From: a virus
DNA: 34,042 nt
IMG/VR virus record: IMGVR_UViG_3300028800_000231
Location: 1 to 34,042 of that record
Direction: 5' to 3' (one strand)
Shown one piece after another: positions 5,389 to 14,404 of this stretch (position 1 is its first letter; each line of letters starts with the position of its first letter). The notes below the pieces were generated by a model. The model had not been told where the DNA came from. It worked only from the letters and a program-made list of their open reading frames with translations, and did not search any database. The translations under genes and the position numbers were made by a program.

Positions 5389-6678
5389 CTAGAGTACTGC
5401 ATATCCGATTAGAATAGTGCCGTTGAGAGCCGTAGCAGCAGTATTATTGTAAATCGTTAATGTACTTGTACCACTACCAGCAAGCGCTTTCAGAGTAATA
5501 TTCTCAGTCGTATTTGTTCCGCCCATAATAGTGAGCAAAATTACAGAACTTGAGGATATCTTAGTATTAGTCCAAGTGATTGCATAATTTGCGCCACCCG
5601 CAGTGGTCAAGGCAGACGTAGTAATCACACCAGCATTACCACTCGCAGTCACTGCATTCGCAGCTTCAGTGCCATTGGCTTTACCAAGAATTATCTGGCT
5701 TGCAGAATCCATGGTTGTAACACCATGGTCTAGTACAAAGTTTGCACTACCACCGGCGCCAGGGTCAGGAATAGTAATCTGTGAAGTTTGACCCATTGCA
5801 GCATTAGTTATTGATGTGGTTGTATTTCCAGTATTCTCAGTAGCAGAGAAGACAAGATGGCCGCGTGCAGCAGTTGCAGGAAAGGCTAATAGCGCGCCCG
5901 CCGTGCCTGAAAGACCTGCCTGAATATTACCACCGTTTATCGCTGTAGCAGCATTCTCACCGAGATTGCCAGATGTGTTAGTCCAGGTAGCAATACGGTT
6001 TGCTATCGTGGGCGAAGTAAATGTTGGAAGAGCCGCTGCGGATTTCCCTGAGTCAACGAACAATCCAGCAGTACCCGAAGCTACTGGGAAGTTTCCACTC
6101 ACGAATGGTGTTGCGCCTGCTCCCATCATGAAATTTCCTGCAAAATTTCCAACGTCTGGAATTGTGAGAGTGCTAGATTGTCCGAATGACGCATTCGCAA
6201 TTGATACAGAATAATCAGCAGCGTTATTCGCGGGTGATATTACGAGTGTACCCCGAGCCGAAGTTGATGGGTACAATATTAATGCACTACCACTGCCTGA
6301 CGATCCGAATTGAACAGGACCTGTATTAGCCGCAGTTATATTTGACGAATCTATCGTGCCTGTTGTATTTGTGAAATACGGTACTGCATACTGCCTACTA
6401 GGCAATATTACTCCACCACCAGCTTCATCGACTAATGACCAGTCTGTACCTGAATGCATTACCTGGTAAGGAGCTGCAATTGGTTGGGCTGAAGATGATT
6501 CTTGCGTAGATACAATTGCAAGGCATGGCAGAGAGAATTGCGTACCCTCGGAAACAATCTTATTTAAATATCCAGTAGCTGTAACTGTTGCTACTGAATC
6601 TGTAGTTTGTATATAAGCTAGACTTGGCAGTACGCGCGTCAATCCTGCTTGACTAGTTGTTACACTGATAATAGACAT
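5389..6678 (-). CDS. Repetitive beta-rich tail or fibre protein
   Basis: This 429-residue protein is rich in Ala, Thr, Ser and Gly and lacks charge, as in phage fibres. I preferred ATG 6678 because AAGGA lies eight bases before it; an ATG at 6687 directly abuts the same site. An approximately 65-residue unit occurs twice (about residues 122-185 and 252-316), sharing the order V/I-Q-x-G, L-x-x-P-x-T-x-A-R-G, then I-x-N-A, G-Q, I-T/L-T-I-P-D, N-F. It is the last gene of the virion operon, before the terminator. A role in receptor binding or virion decoration is inferred from composition and place. Confidence 0.7.
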   Translation of the reverse strand: MSIISVTTSQAGLTRVLPSLAYIQTTDSVATVTATGYLNKIVSEGTQFSLPCLAIVSTQESSSAQPIAAPYQVMHSGTDWSLVDEAGGGVILPSRQYAVPYFTNTTGTIDSSNITAANTGPVQFGSSGSGSALILYPSTSARGTLVISPANNAADYSVSIANASFGQSSTLTIPDVGNFAGNFMMGAGATPFVSGNFPVASGTAGLFVDSGKSAAALPTFTSPTIANRIATWTNTSGNLGENAATAINGGNIQAGLSGTAGALLAFPATAARGHLVFSATENTGNTTTSITNAAMGQTSQITIPDPGAGGSANFVLDHGVTTMDSASQIILGKANGTEAANAVTASGNAGVITTSALTTAGGANYAITWTNTKISSSSVILLTIMGGTNTTENITLKALAGSGTSTLTIYNNTAATALNGTILIGYAVL

Positions 6679-6740
6679 TTTTCCCATCCTTAGGTTTAAT
6701 TTAAATTTTAATTTCCGCTAATTCCGTTAGCATTAAAAAA

Positions 6741-7304
6741 TTATACTGAATATGTTATAGAGGCATAAATAATGATTGATACTGTACTTGCAAATTCAGA
6801 TGCTGTAAAAAATCCGCCCGTACCTCCTGAATGCGTGCCATATAATTGCAAATTTGAAGTACTTGCAGCGAGATACAAATTTGAGTGAGTAGAACTACTT
6901 GGCCAGGTGTCCGTTGTTGCAATAAGTGATGAACCCACAACATTCCCACTGCTTGAATTATTTGCAAATGGCAATCCTGTGATAAGTGCATTACCTGTTG
7001 CAGTAGTAAAAGTCGGAGTACAGGTCAAATTGAAATTTGCAGTTACAATATTGCCAATCCGGCTATACCATGCGACCCGCGTTCCATATGCTACTGATAA
7101 ATCTCCAGGTGTTGCAAACGTAAATACAGGCGTCCACGCTGTGAATCCTACATACGCATTCAAAGCACTGCCGCCAAAATTTACACTGGTAGCAGTAGCT
7201 ACGCCAAGGCTTGGCGTTGTAAAGGATGGTGACACGCTTCCTGCGAAACTGCCTGTACCTGTCTGTCCTGACAGGCCGACGCCTACGTCATTGACCGTTG
7301 CCAT
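6741..7304 (-). CDS. Tail fibre-like protein
   Basis: This 187-residue protein starts MATVNDVGVGLSGQTGTGSF. It has the common phage fibre linker SPSFTTPSLGVATATSVNF (about residues 26-44). A beta domain follows with W-T-P-V-F and G-N-I-V-T-A-N-F-N-L, typical of exposed fibre tips. No catalytic motif is visible. It sits in the tail-gene block; the start is preceded by AGGGAG in a small hairpin loop. Receptor binding is likely but inferred. Confidence 0.7.
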   Translation of the reverse strand: MATVNDVGVGLSGQTGTGSFAGSVSPSFTTPSLGVATATSVNFGGSALNAYVGFTAWTPVFTFATPGDLSVAYGTRVAWYSRIGNIVTANFNLTCTPTFTTATGNALITGLPFANNSSSGNVVGSSLIATTDTWPSSSTHSNLYLAASTSNLQLYGTHSGGTGGFFTASEFASTVSIIIYASITYSV

Positions 7305-7307
7305 TTA

Positions 7308-7323
7308 TAATTCTCCCTAACTA
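7308..7323 (-). promoter_or_regulatory. Shine-Dalgarno-in-loop hairpin before the 187-residue tail gene
   Basis: Read on the minus strand: TAGTT-AGGGAG-AATTA, a 5-bp stem with one G-U pair. The loop is the ribosome site, three bases before ATG 7304. Confidence 0.5.
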
Positions 7324-7373
7324 AATTTAAATCCCTTTATTGACGTCACCAAAAGTTTTTGTGTAACTATTAA

Positions 7374-7793
7374 TTATGTAAATGTTAACCCTGTACTTGA
7401 TATGCTTACGATACCCCAGGTGTTATTTGCAATTCCTATTAAAATCAAATTGTCAGTATTATTAGCACTTGATAGAGAACTATACACATGTCCAAAGGCG
7501 ACGATAGAGCCACCTGCGCCAACTGTTACTGTCCAGGTACCTTGAGAGCCTTGGATACCAACTAATTGACCTGCTGTTACAGTTGTTGGCAATGTGATGG
7601 CGGCTGTTGCGCCTTGTAGTACATAGCCATTATTTACGGCTGCTGTAAATCCTGTAGAGGATGTCGATTGCCAGCTAATAGCATTGGGATTTGCAGTGAA
7701 CAGTGCATTTACGCCCCCACGCAATCCTACAATAAGATCGCCACTTACAAGTTGACCATCATTCGGAAATGCACTCCATTTTATATCTGCCAT
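7374..7793 (-). CDS. Small tail or virion protein
   Basis: I chose ATG 7793 (139 residues, MADIKWSAFPNDGQ) with CGGAG eight bases upstream, over TTG 7799 directly after the upstream stop. The N-terminal DLIVGLRGGVNALF motif is common in small phage tail proteins. The remainder is Gly/Thr/Val-rich beta structure. The ribosome site lies within the end of the preceding 61-residue gene, so translation is coupled. Confidence 0.65.
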   Translation of the reverse strand: MADIKWSAFPNDGQLVSGDLIVGLRGGVNALFTANPNAISWQSTSSTGFTAAVNNGYVLQGATAAITLPTTVTAGQLVGIQGSQGTWTVTVGAGGSIVAFGHVYSSLSSANNTDNLILIGIANNTWGIVSISSTGLTFT

Positions 7794-7799
7794 GTTCAA

Positions 7800-7985
7800 T
7801 CACTCCGTGATCATTAAATTATTTCCTGTTTCGGTTTGCATATATAACCCATCTTCCGTAATCATATAAAAACTTCCAGGGGGAGGAACTATATATCCCA
7901 GAGATACATTTACATTGAATGGGCTAGTAACAATAGGATCGTCATCAGTAAGATTAAATCCCAGTGCATTATTTAGCGCGCCCAT
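7800..7985 (-). CDS. 61-residue virion protein with MITE beta repeats
   Basis: The C-terminal third has three repeats of the type M-I-T-E / M-Q-T-E / M-I-T-E separated by D-G or T-G turns, predicting a tight beta meander. The gp10-like protein at 14740-16323 carries the same repeat. The gene starts directly after the upstream stop. A structural role on the particle is inferred from its place. Confidence 0.6.
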   Translation of the reverse strand: MGALNNALGFNLTDDDPIVTSPFNVNVSLGYIVPPPGSFYMITEDGLYMQTETGNNLMITE

Positions 7986-8348
7986 TTATGTAAGGCTCGC
8001 ATAGTTATTAAGAATTTGCAGCTCTACACAGAAAAATGGCACTGTAGCATCTGAGGTTATAAGGCTAATAGTGCTCCCACCCTTTACCTGCCTGCCTGCG
8101 GGATTAAGGACTGTATGAACTGCGGCTACTGAAGACGCGGGAACAGTCGCAGTCCCTGAGAAATTTACCCAGATATTAGCTCCAGGGGAAAAAGTGAAGA
8201 TTGCAAGCCAGTATTCGTTATTATTGGGTACTGTAAAGTGTTGTTCGGTATTAGCTGCGAGTGCGCCCGCATATATATCATACGTGGGTATTAGACCAAA
8301 GGCGTTATAGCCATTGATGTCTCGTGTCATACATAATTTTGTACTCAT
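7986..8348 (-). CDS. Small virion (decoration or tail) protein
   Basis: This 120-residue protein (MSTKLCMTRDINGYNAFGLI) has a pattern I associate with small phage virion proteins: C-x-T-R-D-I-N-G-Y-N near the start and N-N-E-Y-W-L-A-I-F-T-F-S-P-G in the middle. The fold is probably a beta sandwich. It lies between the large tail protein and the MITE protein. Role inferred, not shown. Confidence 0.6.
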   Translation of the reverse strand: MSTKLCMTRDINGYNAFGLIPTYDIYAGALAANTEQHFTVPNNNEYWLAIFTFSPGANIWVNFSGTATVPASSVAAVHTVLNPAGRQVKGGSTISLITSDATVPFFCVELQILNNYASLT

Positions 8349-8350
8349 AA

Positions 8351-8368
8351 TAAGTCATCCTTAACTTA
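8351..8368 (-). promoter_or_regulatory. Shine-Dalgarno-in-loop hairpin before the 120-residue gene
   Basis: On the minus strand TAAGT and ACTTA pair around the loop TAAGGATG, which holds AAGGA; the stem ends two bases before ATG 8348. Confidence 0.5.
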
Positions 8369-8386
8369 AATTTCCTTTAATTTATT

Positions 8387-10585
8387 CTATACGATGCCTA
8401 AGCGACAGTCAGCAGTGTAATGGTAAAGCACTTGCCCTTCATCTCCTGCAAGTCCTGCGGATGCTGTTAATGCTGATGGGTTTGTTTTTATACACAATAA
8501 AAAAACCCCATTAGTAGAGCTATAAGTATATGTATAGTTGGTGTTTATAGTTATATTTTGTGGGTTTGCAGCATCGGCTACAATTGCAGATCCATTTCTG
8601 AATATTCCAATTCTTACAGAACCATTAGCGCCGCTAGATGTTCCATCTGGCGAATAGAATTTTAGTTGCGGAATTATTCTTTTAACGGTTTTAAAATTTA
8701 ACTGGAATGAATTTAAGCACATTATGTCTAATGGTGTCATACCAGTAGGATCAACAACAATTATATTATTGTAAGCATATTTTAACCCAACAGTTGTATT
8801 CGTCCCAGGAGCAGTTGGCAACTCATAGCTTTTCTCATAGTAATACTGACATTCACGCAAAACCTCATTTTGAGACTTTGCACCTGGTCTTGTCGCAATG
8901 TATCCCTTATTTAATGATACTGATAGCAAATCAATATTAGTTGACGCCGTGGGCGCTGCGAATGTAACTACAATTGCAAAATTAGCTGTTGAAGATGTGC
9001 CATAGTATTTTTTAGCATTAAACCCATTAAATCTCATGTCAATTTCACCACTGCTACCGGACGGAATCATGAATGAACCTGTTGGTGTAAATTGTGTTAT
9101 TTCAGCCCAGTTAGCGGCAGATAGTGAAAATACACCCGAACTATTGACAGTTCCAATGGTCGTGGGCAGTGTTGGTATGGTTCCACCACCATTCGAATAA
9201 TACATGTAAACATTTATAGCACAACCAACGGCTCCTGGCGCATAAACTGTAACCATTGAGCTCACAATTGCTGAGACTACATTAAAAGCCTCATCTCCTG
9301 TTAAATACTGCAATATGTACCAAGCCTGGTTATTTGCAGTAGTGAGAAATACAGCATTTTGTGTTGTTCCATCAAAGCCAAAGTCGACAGTTCCACTACT
9401 CGTTGCAGCAATTGTTTGATCACAAATATAACTCGGAGTTGTTGTAATAGATGTATTAATAAATTGTGCAGGATTTAATATGAAATCCCATCCGGTTAAT
9501 AAGCTCGGTATAGGTTTAAATTGTAAGTGATTATTGTAATCATGAAAAAGCTGGTCTTGAATTCTCTCGACAGTCTGTTCAAGGTATTGAACAACCTCGC
9601 CATTGCCAACACCGCATAACTGTACACACGATATTAAAAAAGGATGTCCCTGGGGGAATACGAGCGTTATATCAACATATCCCGCACCACTCCCAGGATC
9701 ATCTATTAAAACCGGAAGGATATTAAATATACGTGTAAATTCTGAAGATAGGGTTGTGCCTGTACAAATTTGTTGTATTGAACTTGTAATTGATGGCGTG
9801 TAATTCATGCTGACTGTATAAGCGCCTGCATCTTGAGATGATATTATAAAAGTCGCGGAGACATTTTTATTTGCAAACAATCTTGGGTTTAAAATTCTTT
9901 GTCTAAGGATTATAGGTTGTGTAAATCCAGTCGTATTTATATAGAGAGCATATGCAGGATTGCCTAATGAAGGGTCTGCCGAGGTATCATCGGCAACAAC
10001 ATCCCTATATAGGAACAGTGTTCCAGAGCCTGTGGTAACTACATCCCAGTCCGGTGCAATTGGTGTTGCAGTTTGTGTGCCTGTTACATTTAATGACCAA
10101 GGGAGTGATGGTGATGCATTGAGAGGGAATGATACATCAACAAATTGTGTGTTTGCCAATACATTATCAGTAGTATCAAAATCAATTGTGGCAGATGATC
10201 CACTGCCAACGCCAGGCCAATTAATAATATCAAATTGAAATACGCCAGTAGAGCTTTCAACAGTTATATAGTAGTTTTGTGCGGTTTGAGAAGGGGGAAC
10301 ATCATCAGGGTTGCCAGTGAATGGCCATAGGTATACGGGTATATTGCCACCGTTTTCATCTATGTATGTGCCAATACCTGAAAGTGTTAATTCGGCACCT
10401 AGGGATACGTAGCTGTAGTTACCGGGACCTGAGCCTACGAGTTCATAGACAATTTTCGGAGTAGTTCTTGCATCATCTCTGAAGAACTTTACTATACCAC
10501 CTGATAGGGGAACGTTTAATGTTTTATCCCACAATTGCTGTTGAAGCGGGGGCATTAATATCGTATTATTGCTAAACGTTGCCAT
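8387..10585 (-). CDS. Large tail protein (putative fibre or tail-spike)
   Basis: This 732-residue protein begins with a motif shared by many podovirus tail proteins, in which the tail subunit introduces itself as PLSGGIVKFFRDDARTTPK (about residues 26-44). A Y-I-D-E-N-G-G-N-I-P-V-Y-L-W-P-F strand follows. At about 574-592 it has L-R-E-C-Q-Y-Y-Y-E-K-S-Y, a segment recurrent in phage virion fibres. The rest is beta-rich and low in Lys. I see no depolymerase catalytic motif and cannot say whether it is enzymatic. It is the largest tail gene, next to the ejection proteins. Confidence 0.75.
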   Translation of the reverse strand: MATFSNNTILMPPLQQQLWDKTLNVPLSGGIVKFFRDDARTTPKIVYELVGSGPGNYSYVSLGAELTLSGIGTYIDENGGNIPVYLWPFTGNPDDVPPSQTAQNYYITVESSTGVFQFDIINWPGVGSGSSATIDFDTTDNVLANTQFVDVSFPLNASPSLPWSLNVTGTQTATPIAPDWDVVTTGSGTLFLYRDVVADDTSADPSLGNPAYALYINTTGFTQPIILRQRILNPRLFANKNVSATFIISSQDAGAYTVSMNYTPSITSSIQQICTGTTLSSEFTRIFNILPVLIDDPGSGAGYVDITLVFPQGHPFLISCVQLCGVGNGEVVQYLEQTVERIQDQLFHDYNNHLQFKPIPSLLTGWDFILNPAQFINTSITTTPSYICDQTIAATSSGTVDFGFDGTTQNAVFLTTANNQAWYILQYLTGDEAFNVVSAIVSSMVTVYAPGAVGCAINVYMYYSNGGGTIPTLPTTIGTVNSSGVFSLSAANWAEITQFTPTGSFMIPSGSSGEIDMRFNGFNAKKYYGTSSTANFAIVVTFAAPTASTNIDLLSVSLNKGYIATRPGAKSQNEVLRECQYYYEKSYELPTAPGTNTTVGLKYAYNNIIVVDPTGMTPLDIMCLNSFQLNFKTVKRIIPQLKFYSPDGTSSGANGSVRIGIFRNGSAIVADAANPQNITINTNYTYTYSSTNGVFLLCIKTNPSALTASAGLAGDEGQVLYHYTADCRLGIV

Positions 10586-10601
10586 ACAGTGTCCTTACTG
10601 T
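10586..10601 (-). promoter_or_regulatory. Shine-Dalgarno-in-loop hairpin before the large tail gene
   Basis: On the minus strand ACAGT-AAGGAC-ACTGT forms a 5-bp stem that directly abuts ATG 10585, with AAGGA in the loop. Confidence 0.55.
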
Positions 10602-10647
10602 TTTAATACTACATTCTACGCTTTATTTATAATATGACAAGAAAGCG

Positions 10648-10695
10648 TTACCAGTCTGCCCATATAATTAAAGCCAAACCTATTAAGATAAGCAT
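10648..10695 (-). CDS. Possible 15-residue hydrophobic micropeptide
   Basis: In the 167-base gap upstream of the tail gene, ATG 10695 reads MLILIGLALIIWADW and stops. GAGGA lies seven bases before it, an ideal spacing. The peptide is almost entirely membrane-like. The site may be accidental; nothing else in this gap looks coding. Confidence 0.3.
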   Translation of the reverse strand: MLILIGLALIIWADW

Positions 10696-10752
10696 CACAT
10701 AATCCTCAAAAATATTATTTAATATTAAATCACATTGATGAAAATACCTTCA

Positions 10753-12498
10753 TTAACGGAATAAGTCAAACAATTTTTTTGTAGCCCCTGTAAGCGATGC
10801 ACCTATTACTGTAAATCCTATGTTTTTTCCAGCTTTTTTTAGTCTATCTATATTTTTGTTTATACTATCAAGTTTAGCATTTGCTTCTAATTTTTGTTTG
10901 TAAGTAAGATCTCTATTTCTCAATAATTCTTTTTGTTGTTTCAAATCTTTTTCATGTTCTTTTAATTTATCAGCAATATCGCGAGCTTTCTTTATATTTT
11001 GTTCATGCTTTACATCTTCATTATAAGCAGATTCCACACGCTTTGCTTCTTCTTTTAATTGTAATTCTTTGCTTTTTGCAGTTTGAATATTCTGTTTAGA
11101 AGATCTAAGTTTCTCAATATATTCTGGGAGTTTATCTACTTTTTGAATAAAAGGTTTTTCATAAGATGACGCATTTAATAATGATTCTGGATTTTTAGCA
11201 TAAAGGTGTCCTAGAGCCGTTCTCGATGCTTCAGGATAAAATTCTGTTAAAGCCCTAAGAATCTGCTGTCCTTCATCAGATCCACGCATACTTTCTAATA
11301 TATTTGAACTAGACATGCCTTGGGAACTAGAAAGTTGTCTCCCTATAGGTGTTTCTTCTATAGATGAAAATTGCCTCCATTGCTCATTAAGTGGCGCTAA
11401 TTTATTTTTAAATTCTTTATCAACTTTGCTTTCTATTAGAGAAGCTAATTTATCGGCCTGATTTCTGTAACTTTTCCCTTCATCACCAAATTGTGTTCTT
11501 TGTGCTTCTGTTAAAGAAATATTGGACTCACGACTTTTGGCATACGATTGTTTAGAAAGTTTATCAAGTGTCCTAAATTGTTCTAGTAACTTTGATGCTG
11601 ATATAGTTTTTGATGGATTGTCCAATATATCTAATATTTGAGAACTAAGATTTTTATATTCTTTAGTGCCCATTTTATTATTTTTTATTAATTCAAGAAG
11701 ATCATTTTGTAAGTTTTTTATATCATTTGATTTAGGTATTTCAATATTTTTGTTTTTAAAGGCATTTTTCACTTCTTCATAGCCATGTCCAATAGCTCTC
11801 TTATGACTAGAGATTTTTTCATTTAAGAAATCTTGAAATTTAACATCATTTTGTTCGCCACGACCTAATAGTTCTGAAATTAATTTTGAATTTTCTCCAG
11901 CCTGCGCCTCTGCTTTTGGAACAAGATTTGAACCTGTTGAACCAGGAAGTCTATTGCCCAAGTCCGTTGGCGATTGTTCATGAAGTGGAACGTCATATGG
12001 GTTTTGACTCTCAAGTTCAGATGCTTTTGTCATTCCCTCATTTATCTTTCCTTCAAGATTTGGGGTTTTTGTACCATATTTATCTTTAAAAAATTTTTGC
12101 AGATTATTTATGGCTTCTTCAGAACCAAAATGTGCTTCATCGGCAGCCTCGGCCTCTTGCCCTATATTTTTAGCATTTGATAAGTTTTTTATAGCCGCAG
12201 CGCCACGAATTACCTTACCCGCACCACCCAATGCTTTAAAAGCCGCGCCTCCTGGGAATGCCATGCTTCCAAAAAATTGTGCTATTGGATGTTGTACATC
12301 ACCTGGCTGTTCATGAAACATTTCAGGATAGACTAGATTTTCTTTAGGCACACCTAATGTTTCAGCTAAAGAAAAAGGAGCACGCCCCGCTGCCCTGAAT
12401 GCCGCACCTAATGCCGAAGTTTCTGAACCTGCAATAGGCATTGATGGTTTTTCCATATATTGATCAAAATCTTCTTCACTGGGTGTATAGCTCATCAT
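10753..12498 (-). CDS. Putative DNA-ejection / internal virion protein (gp16-position)
   Basis: This 581-residue protein has an N-terminal region with hydrophobic, Gly/Ala-rich segments (about residues 75-103, FFGSMAFPGGAAFKALGGAG). A long, highly charged coiled-coil body follows (about 130-550), ending in a hydrophobic tail (IGFTVIGASLTGATKKLF). Third of three consecutive genes between gp10 and the tail protein, it holds the place of P22 gp16, which enters the cell with the DNA. No lytic transglycosylase motif is seen. Function is by position and composition; sequence similarity to gp16 was not evident. It overlaps the upstream stop as ATGA; M1 and M2 are both possible starts. Confidence 0.6.
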   Translation of the reverse strand: MMSYTPSEEDFDQYMEKPSMPIAGSETSALGAAFRAAGRAPFSLAETLGVPKENLVYPEMFHEQPGDVQHPIAQFFGSMAFPGGAAFKALGGAGKVIRGAAAIKNLSNAKNIGQEAEAADEAHFGSEEAINNLQKFFKDKYGTKTPNLEGKINEGMTKASELESQNPYDVPLHEQSPTDLGNRLPGSTGSNLVPKAEAQAGENSKLISELLGRGEQNDVKFQDFLNEKISSHKRAIGHGYEEVKNAFKNKNIEIPKSNDIKNLQNDLLELIKNNKMGTKEYKNLSSQILDILDNPSKTISASKLLEQFRTLDKLSKQSYAKSRESNISLTEAQRTQFGDEGKSYRNQADKLASLIESKVDKEFKNKLAPLNEQWRQFSSIEETPIGRQLSSSQGMSSSNILESMRGSDEGQQILRALTEFYPEASRTALGHLYAKNPESLLNASSYEKPFIQKVDKLPEYIEKLRSSKQNIQTAKSKELQLKEEAKRVESAYNEDVKHEQNIKKARDIADKLKEHEKDLKQQKELLRNRDLTYKQKLEANAKLDSINKNIDRLKKAGKNIGFTVIGASLTGATKKLFDLFR

Positions 12499-13712
12499 AG
12501 CCTCTTTTTAGATATACTATTTCTCACTAATTGCCTCTGCTGAGGTGTTAATCCTTTCATGTAATTATGAAAGTCTAACTTACTCCTGAAAGTTGTTTGT
12601 GGAACAAAAAATTTCTGCCTGCCACCTAAACTATTATATTTTTCACTATTTAAGTTAATAGATCTTTCGAGTTCATCTTTTATTTTATGTAATTTTCCTA
12701 CAGCATTTTTTTGATTTTCTCCAATGGTTGGCTTTATGTTTCTTGAAATTCCAAAAGCTGTTGCCAATACCTTATTAGAACCTGATAACTCTTTGGCTTT
12801 GGGACCAATAAGTCCTTCTAAAATTGACTCTAAAATACCGAATTCTGGATCGTTAACTTTACGTTTGGTCGCCTCAACTCCAGTTAATGGACCCGTAAAA
12901 GGCGTGTGAGTTGTAAACCAGTGAGGATGTGATTCAGCTATTCTTATTGCATTATTCACGTCAGTAAGCACTTGGTAGGCCTGAGGAATATTGACCTCAA
13001 GTTCTGTACGTGTCTTTACGTCTTGTTCTGATTGTTTTGTTTCTGATTCAGAAGGACCAATCTTTGTTGATGTAATTCCAGAAAGTGGATTTTCTGTAAT
13101 TAATTGTCCATTAAGTACTTGAGTTTTTATTGGAATTCCCAAAAGTGCTGCCTGTAGGTTAGCTCTATTTTTATTTCCAGATTGTTGAGTCCCATTACTA
13201 TTTTGATAACTAGGTGCTTCAGACGGACGCAATAACTGTTCTGCAAATGTAGTTGGTTGATACGAAGTATTACCGCCATTGCCCTGGTCACCCTGGTTTC
13301 CTGAACTATCAGCAAAAGCCTTCTCCCATGCATTTTGTATTGCAGCAGCTTTTGATGCTTTGGCTCTTGCCTCTAAAGCCTGCGCAATCTTAAATTGCTG
13401 CTCATAAGGCAACATTTTTAATTGCCCTCTATGAAGTGCGGCTTGTGCACCTAAACTACCTGTTCCAGCTTGTGTGTATTGCAAATCAGCCAAAGCTTGC
13501 TGCATGGCATATTTAGCCTTTGCCTCATTTATTTTATTCGCAAGCTCTTTTCCATAGGCCTCATTCTCAAGATTCCTCGGCTTAAACTTAGTTTCTTGAT
13601 AAAGATTATAATTTCCCAGCCCTGACTTAATGGCCTCACCTAAGTCAAATCCGCCAAATCCACCCACATCCGAGGCATTCAGTTTTGGTAAATTAGGATA
13701 ATTAATTGCCAT
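12495..13712 (-). CDS. Putative DNA-ejection protein (gp20-position)
   Basis: This 405-residue protein, Gln/Ala/Lys-rich and largely helical, has an N-terminal segment with DVGGFGGFDLGEAIKSGLGN (about residues 16-35), then a coiled coil (about 45-140). A low-complexity Gly/Asn/Gln linker (about 140-180) and a helical C-terminal part follow. Such composition and its place between a gp7-like and a gp16-position gene are typical of P22-type ejection proteins. TTAGGAGAATAA sits before the start, an imperfect version of the loop hairpins at neighbouring genes. Assignment is positional. Confidence 0.6.
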   Translation of the reverse strand: MAINYPNLPKLNASDVGGFGGFDLGEAIKSGLGNYNLYQETKFKPRNLENEAYGKELANKINEAKAKYAMQQALADLQYTQAGTGSLGAQAALHRGQLKMLPYEQQFKIAQALEARAKASKAAAIQNAWEKAFADSSGNQGDQGNGGNTSYQPTTFAEQLLRPSEAPSYQNSNGTQQSGNKNRANLQAALLGIPIKTQVLNGQLITENPLSGITSTKIGPSESETKQSEQDVKTRTELEVNIPQAYQVLTDVNNAIRIAESHPHWFTTHTPFTGPLTGVEATKRKVNDPEFGILESILEGLIGPKAKELSGSNKVLATAFGISRNIKPTIGENQKNAVGKLHKIKDELERSINLNSEKYNSLGGRQKFFVPQTTFRSKLDFHNYMKGLTPQQRQLVRNSISKKRL

Positions 13713-13722
13713 GCTTATTCTC

Positions 13723-14382
13723 CTAACCTGGATTAGACCAAGGGGCTACACTTGAACCTGACATAGGACCCGCTAAAGCACCAGCCGCAGCACCAGCAGG
13801 ACCACCCATAGCCATAGCAGCCATATTTACAAAATTCTTAAACATTTGTGATCTGGCTGCATTTTGACCCGCTTGTCCGTTGTAAGCCGCCCCTCCTTGC
13901 TGAGCCAAATTACTGCCTAAAATATCTCCGTATCCTGTGGACGCACCAAACCCTTGTGTCTCAAGACCCTGTGTGCCTTGTAAGCCCGTGCCATATAAAC
14001 CCAATACATGATTAAGGTAATTCTCAAAATCTTGTCCATGTAGGTCTAAGGCTTTCTGAGCGGATAATGATTGATGCTCTTGCGAACCTGCCATTCCACC
14101 TGCCGCTTCAGCATTAGTAATCCCACGCAGTGCTTCAGTTAATCGTGTTTGATATCCAGGAGATTCCTTGTAGCCTTCAGAAAACTTGTTATACATAGCA
14201 TTAGGGTCGTTCATGAGCGTGTCATATTGACCCGTCACTTTACCTAATGCATTCTGTCCAGAATTGATATATGGCTGGTAGTACGGATTTACCGCACCTG
14301 GTATTTGCTCATAGTATTTATTAGCAGCATCGGCAGGATTCTTTCCTATAAAAAAATTGCCTATTTCATCCCAAAATGACAT
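13723..14382 (-). CDS. Putative DNA-ejection protein (gp7-like)
   Basis: This 219-residue protein starts MSFWDEIGNFFIGKNPADAA and then has a YYEQIPG-type region. The order S-P-G-Y-Q-x-R-L-T-E-A-L-R-G at about 74-87 is followed by an Ala/Gly-rich stretch (NAEAAGGMAGSQ), as in P22 gp7-family transfer proteins. The C-terminal third is hydrophobic and Gly/Ala/Met-rich (about 180-210), compatible with membrane insertion during DNA injection. It is the first of the three ejection genes. Family assignment is by motif layout. Confidence 0.7.
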   Translation of the reverse strand: MSFWDEIGNFFIGKNPADAANKYYEQIPGAVNPYYQPYINSGQNALGKVTGQYDTLMNDPNAMYNKFSEGYKESPGYQTRLTEALRGITNAEAAGGMAGSQEHQSLSAQKALDLHGQDFENYLNHVLGLYGTGLQGTQGLETQGFGASTGYGDILGSNLAQQGGAAYNGQAGQNAARSQMFKNFVNMAAMAMGGPAGAAAGALAGPMSGSSVAPWSNPG

Positions 14383-14404
14383 ATTAAACTCCTTTTAAAA
14401 TGTC
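14378..14404 (-). promoter_or_regulatory. Shine-Dalgarno-in-loop hairpin over the gp7-like start
   Basis: On the minus strand the loop AGGAG is closed by TTAAA/TTTAA, then a T-T mismatch, then GACAT/ATGTC. The outer arm overlaps ATG 14382, so the start codon itself is inside the stem. Confidence 0.6.

Noticed and set aside
9960-10238. Plus-strand 92-codon frame inside the large tail gene
   Set aside because: Opposite strand of a clear 732-residue gene; composition is that of an antisense shadow, no ribosome site.
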